DNA of 64,000 bases, from the NCBI GenBank assembly GCA_002803225.1, contig NXFV01000277.1, positions 1-64,000 on the forward strand. The letters are read 5' to 3'. The translations under genes and the position numbers were made by a program. The notes under the pieces are model-generated. The model had not been told where the DNA came from. It was given only the letters and a program-made list of their open reading frames with translations, and did no database searches. Shown here one piece after another: positions 1-12,307 of this stretch. The stretch comes from Gamarada debralockiae (taxonomy: Eukaryota; Ascomycota; Leotiomycetes; Helotiales; Hyphodiscaceae). The number at the start of each line of letters is the position of its first letter. Within the stretch, counting starts at the first letter, position 1.

Positions 1-3000
1 TAATATTTATGTAAAGCATATGCTCAGAATATACGCGTAGTAAAACCTCCGTCAGGGTAGAGAAATTCGCTAAAAAAATGTGGCGTCATTCTCTACCGGA
101 CTCTTTCCCCCACCGACTTTTGCGACCGTGCGTCCACTTCCTCCGCTCAAGTAAAAAGGCTTGGGCTTCCACGCCGGCAGAAGACAAGCCCGATACTCTC
201 CCACCATACACCACCAGATTGACTAGCATGACATCCAACGCATCTCAAATGAGCCAAAATTCCCCACCTCTGCCCGATTTTCTAGTCGGTGAGGCTGGAG
301 GACGACTAAGTCAAGAAATGTGTCTCTGAACTTGAAATAGACATTCTACTGGCATTCGAGCGAGGAGCAGGAGAAGTCACCTCCCGCTCACGGGTCCTCG
401 CGTCACCACCTGAGTCACATCATCTACCTTAAGGCCAAGTCCCTGTATACGTCATTGAACAAACTGAGAAAGTAGTTTGGCTGGACGAGACCATTCATCA
501 CACGAGATTCCACTAGCTCAGCGGACGATATCAAATAACAAGATCGACGACCTAACAGAGAGTTCAGCGGCCTAGGCGGGACGGGGGATATTGAGAAGGA
601 AAGCTACATACAAAGCGGATGAGGCGACAAATAATTACAAGCTCTTGGTGTATCTAGGTGACCTGTTGCATTGATTTCGCCAATATTCCAGTTGGCCAAT
701 GCGACTATCTAATTGGCGAATTTGGCCGTTCAAGCGAGCAACCCGAGAATTGGTCGCAAAGGCGTCAGTTTGGCCAATCTGAAAATTTCTACCTGTAAGG
801 CCCTATAATTATAGGGTCCTAGGCCTATATAATATATATTATTTAATTCTCTAGGTCCTTTAATAATAACTAAAGCTGAGATAAAAGGGAATTATTATTC
901 TAAATAAATAAGCCCTAGCCCTAGAAATTCTAGTATTTAAAAGTGTGTCGAAGTTATAATTTTCCAGGCCCTTGATAGGGCCATCTTAGGCTAAATTTTC
1001 ACGATTTGCGAAATCGATATTGAAGCTAACAATTGGATTCAAATTGGCCAATGCGCTGCCTAATTGGCGAATCGGAATATTCGCGAAATCGACGCAACAG
1101 ACCTAGATAACAAGGAAGTCAAGGGGCTCACTTTAGCCAAATCAAAGTGCGAAGCACTATATCAGAAATATAGCAAGACTCAGCCAACAACTGATTGAGA
1201 GAACCTACGGAAGTACACGTTCTAGATCAAAGCAGATATATGACACTTATTTCAAGTTTTAAGAGCTCTGTAGGAACGCTGCAACATCAGAACTGTCACG
1301 CAAGGGAGCGTTTAAGAGGAACAGCTTTCTAAATATTTCTTCGAACCTTGCCAAAGGAGTATCATTGAGGCTAAGGAAGACCGACTTGTAACCGATAACG
1401 CGCAGGCGAGAACGTTATAAAAACCCTAACGTCAGCATGACGAATCGACTTCGTCACTTGATTCTACGGACCTGATACATACCCGCTACGTATATGATGA
1501 CGCAGATCACTTCATATAGAACTGCCATATAGGGAATGAATCACGAAGTGGATCAAGCAATGGCGTCGCGAGCAGGATGCCTTCGAGCATGCAGGGCTCG
1601 TGACCCAGTAGATCGAGCGGTTAAACGTTCAACTCAAGGCTACCTCTACTTGGATATAATTCCGCATTTCATTCACTGGGGGCTGGATAGAAATGTCCCA
1701 CCTACTCGCAGGAAGAAAGTACTTCTTTGACTTGCGCATGAGATTGAAACCCTTTTGATCGAAGACCTCTCGAACCCATACTAAATATGAGACCTGACTT
1801 ACAAGCGCTCCGCTAGTAGTCAACCCAACTGCACGGGTGCGATTAGCTAGCTGGACAATCATGTGACTAGTCCCATGATCGAACACATACATGTACGACT
1901 CATTCCATGTACATGGGTCCTTTCTTTGTACTGCACAAGTCTTTCAAGAATTGTTCCTCCCCTTTTGTCTCCAAAGGCTCTCAATCCATCCGACTCAGGT
2001 TTCGAAGCTGGGATGTAAAATGCTGGAAAGATTGCCATGGAGTGCTGTCCCCGTTCCCTTGGTCTCCGCAATCGTTGACGAAGTCGCAATCTTTGTCCTT
2101 TCCCCAAAAGAAATCTTTCACCTACCATCCGTTCCTAAGCATTATGCTTCTCGTAAATATAAATCATTGCAAGCAATGTGAAAGGAGTTTCCCTCACAGA
2201 TGAAATGCTTCGATCAACGACACAAGCCCTGTAATTTCAAACTCACGAGAACACTCGACTTGTTAATATATGCAGAATTGAGTGCTCTAGTCTCACTGCA
2301 GACAGAAATTGTCATGTCTACGAGGAGTCTAGCCCATTGTTAGACTTTTTGCTCTCGTTCTAAAGGCGAGATTTTATCCCAGCCGAAAACTACAACGAAA
2401 ATCAGACTCTAATGTCATTTTCGCTACTTCCGTTTTAGTCTTGAACGCCTGAGTCGAGCACGAGCATTTCGTATTAATGGTCTTAACCGAGTTAGAGCGA
2501 TTCTGGGTTCCTGACGTCAGATTGGGACTGATTTTGACAATAAGTTGCATTGACTTGCTAACCGTCTTCGATATATCTGAGGAGAGAATAGAACTAGGAG
2601 ACGTCAGTGCTGATTCCTAACAGTATTTTCTTAGGCTCAACTGACTTTCTCCGCCTTCTTTCATCCCACCTTTTGTCTTGTCAAAGCATTCTGTATTAAC
2701 CTATTGGGGTATTAGGTCCCAGATTTCAAGCTAGGAGTTTGTATATCATACGCTCAGTCGGGTTTACAATCACACTGTGGTTTTGGTACACTAATGCTTT
2801 AGTTCGAAAGCTATGAATCATACCCCAACCCCTGCCTATTTCATCTTCTATCCTTGACCAAGAACTTCCAAAACTTTTTCCTAATAACTATAACTCTCTG
2901 TCTAATTCTTCCACTTCTTCGACCTTCTTTCAACTGTCTGCCGTCAGGTAGTCTATCTGGATTATTTACAGCTCTGCCTCCATCGGTGTGTGTGTTATAT

Positions 3001-3044
3001 TAAACCAAACCAGCTCCCTTTACTAATGGCAAGCCCAGTTAACT
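1..3044. other. Decayed, gene-poor left end
   Basis: No intact gene is seen. Short coding-looking stretches occur near 330-640 and 1110-1440 but are broken by stops and frame changes, and the MITE at 653-1107 lies between them. They may be two halves of one old gene, which I could not identify. 780-960 is very AT-rich and belongs to the MITE interior. 1750-3000 shows nothing I can name. C-to-T decay typical of RIP could be involved but was not measured. Confidence 0.4.
653..1107. mobile_element. MITE, 455 bp, TA target duplication
   Basis: Both ends begin TCTAGGT and form imperfect terminal inverted repeats of about 34 bp. The left arm (653-689) and the reverse complement of the right arm (1107-1074) share TCTAGGT, CTGTTGC, GATTTCGC and AATATTCC, with a 3 bp insertion in the left arm. 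TA dinucleotides flank both ends (651-652 and 1108-1109), as expected for Tc1/mariner-type insertion. A second motif, TTGGCCAATGCG then TAATTGGCGAAT, occurs in the same orientation near both ends (692-723 and 1042-1071). The interior is AT-rich and has no ORF, so the element is non-autonomous. Confidence 0.7.
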
Positions 3045-3809
3045 ATGAAGCCGGTCGACGCAAAAACCGCATTGGCACATGGCCTAGACGACAAATCTCT
3101 GATGATGCTCGATCGGGGCATTTTGGGGATCCGCTATATTATGCAACTTATTGCTGTTACGAACACTATCATTACGACTACAGACAGTATTACTTTATCT
3201 ACCGAGCTGTGGGATATGATTCTCGGATTCGCCTTGGTTGATATAAAGAGCTCCTTCTGTTTGGTCCAAGGAGTTTCCCTACGGAAATCTTCGATAGGGA
3301 ACATCCTTCACTGCCGCAGAATGAAATTCAACGGCATACGTTGCAGCAAACTCGATTCCGCCGGGGAAGTACGTGCAGTTGAAAAGCTTATAAACAAGCC
3401 AAACCAGCATTCCGTCAATGCGCCTCTCCTCCGACCGAGTCAAAGTGACGGAAATACGTTCGATATCCTCATAACTTCTGCAGATGACAATCTCCCGGTC
3501 TGTCTCTTCTCTAACGTCACAGTCCCTGACATTATTTCGCGCATAGAAGGTGGTGCTTGTAATTACTGTGACGGCCAACGGTTTGTCTGTCCAGGCTGTG
3601 GAGGAATGGCTGAGGACTTTGAGGTCTCCATGGGTTGTGGTGTACACCTGGCCTGTCCGCTCTGCATCGGTCTTGATTTCTCCCTGGAGCATAAAGCTTT
3701 TCTTCAGAGATATGACGATGACTCGTTTTTCTCGGTTGATCCGACAGAGGAAGAGGAGAAATCAATAGATGATTGGGTTGAGCGACGGATGAAGGAATTA
3801 GGCTACTGA
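3045..3809 (+). CDS. Hypothetical protein with paired CxxC zinc-ribbon-like motifs
   Basis: A 254-residue open frame that I do not recognise as a named family. The middle reads TELWDMILGFAL, which resembles the start of fungal F-box-like proteins. Around residues 170-215 there are four cysteine pairs or near pairs: CNYC, CPGC, a lone CG and CPLC. This suggests a small zinc-binding fold. The C-terminus is acidic (a DPTEEEEKS stretch) and ends in a basic-acidic helix. An upstream overlapping frame (from 2990) is a shadow. No intron is needed. The start at 3045 is the first ATG of the frame; a later Met near residue 20 is possible. Function unknown. Confidence 0.55.
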   Translation: MKPVDAKTALAHGLDDKSLMMLDRGILGIRYIMQLIAVTNTIITTTDSITLSTELWDMILGFALVDIKSSFCLVQGVSLRKSSIGNILHCRRMKFNGIRCSKLDSAGEVRAVEKLINKPNQHSVNAPLLRPSQSDGNTFDILITSADDNLPVCLFSNVTVPDIISRIEGGACNYCDGQRFVCPGCGGMAEDFEVSMGCGVHLACPLCIGLDFSLEHKAFLQRYDDDSFFSVDPTEEEEKSIDDWVERRMKELGY

Positions 3810-5324
3810 TATTGGAAGATCGAGGACTGACTGCCTTTATCGGGAACGCTGCAATTGTTTGAACGTTGCGCGAGCTAGCTGTACTTCTAATGCAACATGT
3901 TGGTCGAAACCGAGTTTGATTCTGACGCACACTGTATACATAAGCTTCAATATCCAAGGTAAATGAGGCGAGGAGAGGGTGAGGCGAGGGTGATAAGTAC
4001 CTGAGGAGATAGCAAGGTACCTGCCCACCAGGACCTAAAATTACTATTATTTGACCTTGCTATTTCTCCCGACTCTTCCCCAGGACGGACATATCAGTTT
4101 TTATGCAATCTCATTCCTTCTCCTAGCTCCTCATAAAAAAATTTTATTTTTATTTTTTTGAGGTGATGGTGTCGGTCAGCAGTAAGACTTAGCTGGGTCT
4201 TCAATCATCGTCTCCGTCGCCTTTTATAAGGCATCTATGGTTTTCGGAGATTATTCCCTACTTGCGTCAATTAAATCCTACTAATGTAGACTATAGGGCG
4301 TTTGGTTTGTCGAAGGATGTTGTGTCTTGTCCTGAGGGGGTATGGTGGCGACTTTAAGAGTCGGTACATAGTATAGCGAGCCCCTATTTTTCGTTCAGAG
4401 ACTTTTACCGAAGGAGAGACAACAGAAATACAGAATTGCGCCGATGGCTTCAATGCTACACAGAAAACTCCACTATTGGCTGCATACTCCCATGCGGGGA
4501 AATAATGCAAAAATATACCTCGAAATACACCTGCCCAGATGTGGCTCAGAATACTTATGCTGATGCGGGAAATGTCGGACGGGAGAAAAGTCTGTAAGAT
4601 AGAATCTAAGGTGGGACGAGACTAAATACAAGGTGAAATGAGGTATGGAGCCAAAGAGAGGTGCCTTAGGCAGTTGTTCATCTGACAACTTCGAAGTATC
4701 CTAAGGATTGCGGCAAATTTTCCTAGACGTTGGGGAGAAGAGACTCTGGTGGATCTCCGGAGTTGTACACTGTTTCGTTGGAGATTGAGGACAGGGACGA
4801 CATTTTGCAAGCGATTTGGAATATAAATAGACAAACTCAATTTTCTGATCGAGTAACAGCGAGCCTCACGGACGATAGGAATTGGGAATCAGATCCAAGG
4901 ACAATCTCTATATCAGTCACTCCCCAGAGCAACAGATGATGTGCTATATTCCAATGACCCAACCAATTATAGGCTTGCCTTAACAAGCAACGTTCAGGTG
5001 TTTCCTACTTTCAGGACCAGGTGAAAAGGGGATGGCACCCTCCGCTTGGCCAACGCACGTGACCAACCCAACCCCTTTCCTTGAGCCGCCTTCTACAAGC
5101 TAGGAATCTCCACCAAGGAAAGATCCAGAGCCGAGACCTCTCTGAACATCAACCACGTGTTGTCGTGCTCGATTCCACCAGGGCTACCCTGTCACAAGGC
5201 GTGAGCCTACTTCCGTGTTTGTTCATCCTATTTCAGAAGAAAAGGGAAAGAGGACTAAAAATACTGGTGAGGAGGTCGCGAGACCTTTGAAGCTATGTCT
5301 AACCCTAAACCCAAAGTAATATAC
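3810..5324. other. Intergenic, no gene recognised
   Basis: Only short unconvincing frames occur. A low-complexity A/T run lies at about 4134-4160. The stretch probably holds the 3' flanks of both neighbouring genes, which converge here. Confidence 0.5.
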
Positions 5325-6653
5325 CTAACTCCTCACGACCAAATCATCCTCGCTTGATCTGTCCTCAAAAACTGTTCTCCCCGCAAATATGTCCCTAGAT
5401 CTTATCCTTACTCTCCCTGGCGTTGTGGGTAGTTGTGACAATTCTAGGACATCGAACGTTCTCTGCACATATATATGCCCCGAGCCTCGGCTGTCCGGCG
5501 GAGAGATCATCTCGAAGGTGGGGCGACTCTGTGAAGCCTTCGTGGTCCGAGATAGACCTGTGGGTTGTGAAAATTGGGCGAACAGTGATGGGAAGTATTT
5601 TGTTGCCAGCGGTCGTAGGGCGGAGAGCGAAGCGCAGACCAATGCTGTGCCGACTTCTGGAAGTAACATCGAAGTTAGCTTTTGCGACGGGAAAATCGGA
5701 CCCAAAAATATGCGTACCAATGACCGACCAATTCAAAGATCCGACTGTTTGATACGGAACGTCAAGACCGCCCAGGTGGTGCAGTTGCGTGAGCCTAAGC
5801 GTACTGGCAATGCAAGCGCTAAGGAATCTCATCAGCAATATGCCCGGCTGTGGGGTGTTTTGGAAGCTCACAAAATTCCGACACCAAATAGCATGCAAAG
5901 AATAATCTTTTGGGATTTCGCCATGCTCAGAGCCCAGAATGTTGGCATTGGCAGAAGGCAAAGTAGCAAATCTGTCCCGATGTTGAAACCCGCCGCCACG
6001 AAGAAATATCGGACAACACCATAGCAGCGGGGATTCGTGATGGTGTAATCCCAAGCAGCTTGTACTGGAATGCAGGTAAAAATAATGGCGAAGATAGAGA
6101 TTATCCAAAATGACAAGACTACAACGCCAACAGCGTAGACCGTCCATCTTAGGCCACCACCTGGAGGGAAGATTCTCATGTAGGTCGCGATAATTGATAG
6201 CTTCGTGAATGTGATCGCACTCGAGTAAGAAAGATAGCAACCGTACAGTACTTTCGTTATCCGTGCAACATCGGCTGGGAGCGCCAGGAGGTCCGAATCG
6301 AGGTTCCATATGTGTTTTCCAAGGCCGAAATGTTCCCCTAGCAGGCAGCATGTTGACAGAAGAATGGCAAATAACAGCGCCAAGATCATGAGGACTGCAT
6401 AACAAAACCCAAACTTAGTTACTTTGTTCAAAGGGGGACTTTGGTTAATGGAAGCTAGATACTGACCATCATCGAAACCGGCTGCGCGAAGCATCCGAAA
6501 CCGAACAAAAAATCTTGACCCGGTACACAAAATGACTAAGGAAAGAAAGATCGCGTTGACCTTGATAATCGAATCTTGGACTGTGCTATAATCCTTCTTA
6601 CTTCCCGTGAGGTACGGGAGAAGTGATGGAGGAATTGTGTATCCAGACGCCAT
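5325..6653 (-). CDS. Seven-TM fungal rhodopsin-domain integral membrane protein
   Basis: Four exons on the minus strand: 6653-6467, 6394-5872, 5818-5718 and 5656-5325, giving 380 residues. Introns are 72, 53 and 61 bp with GT-AG ends, and each repairs a conserved family segment: FDDVLMILALLFA after intron 1, FGVGIFACIASTLRLTQL after intron 2, SLNWSVIEVGTALVCASLSALRPL after intron 3. These match the rhodopsin-domain family of fungal plasma-membrane proteins (PF20684, CFEM-GPCR-like without the CFEM). About seven hydrophobic segments lie in residues 30-290, followed by a hydrophilic cytoplasmic tail. The first intron is a multiple of three without stops, so an unspliced reading also looks open. 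Ligand and role are unknown. Confidence 0.85.
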
Positions 6654-8282
6654 TCTCTAGGTGCGGTTTTGAGAAAAGCAAAATATTGAACATACAAGTA
6701 CACGAGATATATATCGTATATGGTAGAACACGCAAAGAGATCAGAAGTTTGCGGAGGCGTCCACTGCTTTGTAGGGACCTTTCTGCCACGACGGATTTGT
6801 GATTCGCATGGGAAGTAAAGACCGGGGTAAATCGGTACTAACAACTGACAGCAAGCCACAATTTTCTGTGCGATTCACGAGTTAGGGGAACTTAATGCAC
6901 AAGTGTTACTCCTTTTCGAAATATCAGGGAGGAAATGCGGCTGTGATGCTTTCCGAAAACATGGGTGAAAACACTTCTTGTGGAAGAAGCTCACCTCAGC
7001 CCAGAGCAGGTTCCTTCATGGACAGGGGCATCTCGGAATGGAAGGGATACACCCGTGCCAATCAATATATTGATGGTACCGAGAGATTGGGTGATTGTGG
7101 GTGATGATGGCAGATCAGCACCGCATGCAGTACGGACCCAGCTTTTACTCAGTCCGATCCCCAGCGCATCCGTGCATGAACTGTGCGTCTGTGAATGGTG
7201 CTGATCAGACGCCCATGACGAAGGGGGCATCTAGGTACGGCTTATGCCGTCGCTGCTACAGTACCTCTGCGGTGGGAGGAAGAGCGGATCGTAAAGCAAT
7301 AGCATCTTCCGAACTGTGCCGCCGCGTTGGTGATGGAATAGGAAGATTCGCTAAAAATTTCTAGTTCCGCAAACGAAGATGGTGGGGCAGCCTGAATGGC
7401 CCCTGGATGAGCTCGGACATTTTGTCGGCCCAGGCACCCGCTGACTGGCTGAACGCCTCGGAGTTCCGACTTTCAATTTTATGGTTGAAACTCGACCAAC
7501 CAGGTTCAAATCAAATCACATTAAACTTTCGCATTAAAGTCGGAGGTAAACCTTTCTCAGAAGCCCTGATAAGTATCTAATTGTAGGCATACAAAATTAA
7601 TGCAAACGGATAACCAGTACCGCATTAATTGCTCTACCGTCGCACGGGATCCGAATCGCTCAGATACAATGAGCTTGCAAGAAACCCATTCGTATTAGAA
7701 TGACAATCCTTGCAGCATCTCTTTCGCTCACTGCAGTTCAGTGATTCATTTCGTGAATTTACTGAGAGACCTCTACTGGGTTACCAGTCGTTAACACTCT
7801 CCGAGCGTTTGGGACCTTATGTCCCAAATTAAACCGTCGTCTTCTTTCAAACGGGTTTTATTGGACGATGTGCGATATAGCTGCAATAGCGCTATGGTGT
7901 TATTATTAAGGATCTCTATGATTTATCTGCTGGATCTATCACATTGTCAATGCGCATTCCCAAAGAGGACCCCTGGTTCCAAGATTCCACGTGGATCACC
8001 AGCTGACCGATAACCGACGGGACAAGGAGTACGATAACGATCGCCTTCTTTAAGGAGTGTTCACAAAGTTAACATTACTTCATACTCAATTAGGCCATAT
8101 CAGGCTCTCATTAACAATGCTTCTAAACTTTCAGAATGCAGGGGCGCTGCCCAATTACATTTCGGACCCCAGATTTCAAACGACAATCCACGATTATCCA
8201 AGCCACAACATATTTAGATTAAGGGAATCACACCAAATTAGGACGGGAAAGACTCGCTGTATAACTCGCCAAATAAGAAAAA
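6654..8282. other. Intergenic, no gene recognised
   Basis: 1.6 kb with short overlapping frames only and no motif I recognise. 7370-8050 is moderately AT-rich. It contains the upstream region of the rhodopsin-domain gene. Confidence 0.45.
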
Positions 8283-11150
8283 TTACCTCCTCGAGACTGC
8301 ACCCTCGACATCTTCAAGAGCCAGATATTGAGCAGCAATAACGTGTTCAAAGCCTAGGTTCTTGATCCGGCCCAGCCACTTCAGCACATTCAGCCTTCCA
8401 AATTTCTCTACGTCGACGTTCTTCTCTGGCCAGCTTATCATCTATGGGACGTCAAGTCTGACCAAGCCTGGATAGTGCTCAAACGAAGCATGAGGTACCG
8501 ATGATGTGCCCTCGCCAACGTGCCAACAAAGCCCATCGACAATCGTAGCAGTTGGCACTAAGTCGAGATCTCCAATCCAGCCAGCGAGATTAGGTAAGAG
8601 GTTCATTGTATTTGTCATTTCTAAAAGGCTCTGGAGAATATTTTGAAACTGGGTCTCGTCGTTTTCGCCGGAAACCTTCAATCCCGGTAGGCCGTATTGC
8701 GCGGCAGCATTCTCCAAAGACACCTTGCTGGCCCATTTTGAGCAAAGGTAGCCTTCGGTGCCATCCGTGGGAGGTGTAAGATGTGCGACAGAGCTTGCTG
8801 TCGAGACCTTGCCGCCCAGACAGCCTGAGCAGGCCTCCGGAGGAAACGAATTGAACGGGAATCTTCCTGGGCAGAGCCATTGTGATCAGCTCTCTTGTTG
8901 ATGTAACATTGGTCTTTCGGACGAGCTGGTAGTATTCAAAGAATGCCCTCATGGCTCTGTTTTGGATGATCATGTCGACGCTGGCTGCCAAGACTGCGAA
9001 TTCTTCCTCCGTGAGACCAAGGAAACGGGAAGTCATGGCACCTGAATGGATGACAATTTTGCCGCCACTGCCAATTTACGCTGGGAACTATCGGCAGTTG
9101 GTCTAACGGTAACACAATGGACCTTCGCGACACTATTATCAGCTACTAGATGTTTCAAGATGGCTCTTCCCAGGAATCCTGTTGCTCCGGTAAGAAGAAC
9201 TGTCTTGCCGTCGTTCATCTTTGAGCTGTTGTCGATGGCGGGGAGCCTCAACTCTCCAGCCTCGAGTGCCAGCTCGGAGACAGAAGTCTCCATAGCCCAG
9301 TCAATACTATTCGATGATGCGGTTTCGCGGATCTTAGATGCCATATCTCCCAATGTACTCGCCTCGAAAAACGCAGCAAGTGGCAGAACGACATCCATGG
9401 AAACTCTAACCTTGGCCTGCAGTTTCGGTAGAAGCATGGAACTGCCATCGGCATGGAAGAAGTCGGTGCTTGCATCTATGCTAAAGGCTTTGGCGGCCTC
9501 TACAGAGATAATGCTCTTCCATATATCCAAAAGCTGGTTTTTCGGTATCGGACAGCTCGCGTCCACCGTCGTCCTCAGCCAACGCAGTCGAGTCGGGAAG
9601 TGGGAGTGCCTTGACAGCGCGCCGATCAATTTTCAAGTGCGGAGTCAGTGGAATCCGTTCCACTGGAATTATACACAGATATTGAAGTAGAGGAAGTTGG
9701 GCCGTGACCTTTCTTAGGAAGCCTTCTTGGTCACCAGACGCATAGTCATTTGCAAAAACCACATGGGCAACCAAAAACTCCGGATCTCCACGCACAGAAA
9801 CAACAGCCTCGATGAGGGCGCCGTTCGATGTCTTCGTAATGCTGCTTTCGATATCCTCCAGTTCGATACGAAGCCCACGAATTTGTGAATCTCCATCAAT
9901 TCTGCCGTCGAAAAGAAGTGCACCATCTGCACGCAGGCGACCGCGATCACCAGACCGATATGCCGTTGTCCAGCCCTTCGCAATGTACTCGGAGGTGCGT
10001 ACAAGTTGGGGATGAATTTTTGTTTGGTCAGAGCTTCGTTGTTGAGTATCCACGAGCTAGGCCAGCGCCCTCAATAAGGGCCTCTCCAGGTACGCCAATG
10101 GGAACCGGCTGCAGATTCTTGTCTACGATAACAACCCAATAATTTGGCAGGCATTTACCAGCGGGTATGAGTGCGGAAGAAATGCGTGCGTCCTCGTCGT
10201 ATGGCACTGCGATCTTGTGGGAGGAGATAGATATTTCTCCGGGGCCGTACGCTAACGGTGGTTAGAGTGAGGACCAAATAATACTGTGCTTCGCTGACTT
10301 ACAATTCATCAATTTCAGTTCAGGCATATTCAAGCTGCGGAAAGCCTGTCGCTGGTTGTCCGTCAACGACTCTCCTCCCCCAAAAGCCTTTCTCCAGCTG
10401 GCATCTTTGGCTAAGTCAGCACCGCCATATCGGACCAAACTCGAGTATTCGGAAGGCTTCGTATATGTGATGCCCTCATTCAATATGATCTTGGCGATTT
10501 CTATGGGATCTCCACGTTTCTCCTTTGGCACCACATAGAGCGACTGCCCGTAGAAAGAGCGGAAAACATTTGGTCCATGGAGAAGTCGAAACTGAAAGCA
10601 CTCTGCTGCAATCTCATTGTCTACTTTCCAAGTTTTGGTGTATCCTATTTCGTTGCGAAGACTAACGTGACGCAAAACGATTCCTTTGGGAGCTATGAAA
10701 TTCCTGAGTTAGTTATTATTCCAAATTGGGCACAAAGTGTTCCAAGGGAGGCTCATGAGGGCTGAGAATTACTTACTTCCAGTCGTACCGCTAGTGAACA
10801 GGGTAACCGCTGGAGACTCTGGACATGCTTTGTTCGGGACAACACGCTCCAAAGTGCAAGATGCAGCAGGGAACGCAATAGACGAAACGTTGATAATCGT
10901 TGCCTTAGTACCTCCTAGCCCTGGAACGGCCACCGACTGTGGGTGTATACGCAAGTATCGCACTTGGCTGGGCAGCTTTGACGATAGCAGCCAGTCGCTC
11001 GAGAGGATTTCGGAGATCCAGAGGAACGTAGACTGCCCCAATGCACAGGATAGCGAGCAAACAACAAATCCAATTGGCAGTGGGCTCTTGGAAGACCGCG
11101 ACCCTTGATCCTTCCTCAGCCCCAGCACCAAGTAAAGCGCGTGATACGTG
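8283..11150 (-). pseudogene. Decayed NRPS-like carboxylate reductase (A-T-R)
   Basis: Homology reads on the minus strand through an adenylation domain (YVPLD near 11030, TSGTTG at about 10775, YGPGE after an intron near 10250, YRSGDRGRL near 9960), a thiolation domain (ADGSSM with the carrier serine, about 9440) and a thioester reductase domain (LLTGATGFLGR near 9180, NVTSTRELI near 8900, a GYLCSKWASK Tyr-Lys site near 8740). It ends with AVSRR and a stop at 8283. Real introns remain near 10770-10690 and 10300-10260. The frame still jumps at several conserved positions: about 10930, either side of 10570, about 10050, about 9080 and about 8800. The N-terminal part of the A domain is missing beyond about 11150. 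Families of this kind reduce an aryl or amino acid to an aldehyde. This copy cannot make the full protein. Its neighbours look intact, so general assembly error is unlikely. Confidence 0.85.
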
Positions 11151-11340
11151 AGTGGTCTAACACCAAAAAAGGGGAATCTAGCGGGGAGTTTCCCACCCGC
11201 CCTTTATTACTATCTAGGATCCGTGACGCCTTCCAACACACGCTTCAACACACACCCTGGGGATTGAGGCTTAGGGTCCTGGAACGTGTTAGAAGCCGAA
11301 AGTTTGAAAAGGCAAACAAGTACATCCATGATTATTGACT

Positions 11341-11808
11341 CTAACTCGGAGATAATGAAAGGCGGGTTGGACGTATATGCGATCGTTCCTTTCGCTTTCT
11401 ACCTCCGCTGATCAAGGCTTGCTGACCAACATTCTGACGTCTTCCAGCAGCAACCTTAGTCTTGATCTCCAAGTTTCTCAATGCCAGAAGCTCATCCGCG
11501 TCTGTCTTCGCGTTCCGGTAGGCACCTTTGGCGGTCGCCATTCGGTTTTGGATGAACTTCTTCTCCTCTTCGTACTTCCGCTTTGCAGCAGCGACTGTGC
11601 GGTTTTGCGCTGCTTCAGCTCGTTTGATTCTCTTGCCATCAGGATCGTTTTCGTTGGTAAGGTCGTCTTGGGCAGGCGTTTGGGTTTTCTTCAGATCGCT
11701 GTCGACGAGACGTGCGACGCAAGTAGTTCTGACTCCGTCGCGGCCAAGACCTCTCTTGACACATTCGGCCTTCAGTCTGGCGACTTTCCATTTACTGTAG
11801 TCTACCAT
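11341..11808 (-). CDS. Short SAP-domain, coiled-coil protein
   Basis: A single-exon 155-residue frame. Residues 4-40 fit the SAP DNA-binding motif (a helix with ARLKAEC, then KRGLG, a small loop and CVARL). Residues 60-130 are rich in Lys, Glu and Ala and predict a coiled coil. The basic tail GGRKRKERSHIR looks like a nuclear signal. The layout (Met, two or three residues, aromatic, SAP, then coiled coil) is like the genes at 36716-38344 and 38635-40325, but there is no C-terminal RRM-like domain, so it is a short or truncated relative. SAP domains bind AT-rich DNA; the biological role here is unknown. Confidence 0.6.
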   Translation of the reverse strand: MVDYSKWKVARLKAECVKRGLGRDGVRTTCVARLVDSDLKKTQTPAQDDLTNENDPDGKRIKRAEAAQNRTVAAAKRKYEEEKKFIQNRMATAKGAYRNAKTDADELLALRNLEIKTKVAAGRRQNVGQQALISGGRKRKERSHIRPTRLSLSPS

Positions 11809-12307
11809 TTGACGAGGTGGTCCTCAGAGAACGAAGTTTGATGAAAGTTGTTGTCAAGATGACTTGATATATTGGAGTCGGAGAGCAAAAGACTTCGATA
11901 AAATCGATCAAGAAAAAGAGCAAGAGAAGGTGAGCGCCAAACCAGATACACAGTGAATAAACATCACAAGTGAGACTCCACTCGACCGATTCACTGTACT
12001 TCCCGAATATGCTGAGCGTTGGTTTATGTTGATTTGTACAAATCACGAGCGTAGATTAGGGAATTCCACTAGGAGGGAGCTGTAGCATTTCACGCCAACG
12101 TCAAGTGATCACGATAGCGTTGTTTAGGGAAGGGACAAGAAGATCTTTTCTCTGGTGTTGATCACGTGGCCACGCTGGAAGGGGTCGATGCGAAGGCTAG
12201 CTTGGAATTTATCAGGGGGTTTAATAACATAGGAATGTGTGTCCTATTATACTACTATGCACGTTTGCATCATCTCGAAGCTCAAATGAGAGTTCGTCAA
12301 GAAGGGC
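11809..12307. other. Intergenic, no gene recognised
   Basis: Upstream flank of the SAP gene and 3' flank of the MDR gene. No convincing frame or repeat. Confidence 0.45.

Noticed and set aside
5389..6024. 211-codon plus-strand ORF
   Set aside because: Antisense to the spliced rhodopsin-domain gene, whose conserved residues explain this stretch; no motif of its own.
8283..11150. NRPS-like gene as an intact multi-intron gene
   Set aside because: Two true introns exist, but frame changes within conserved motifs lack splice sites.
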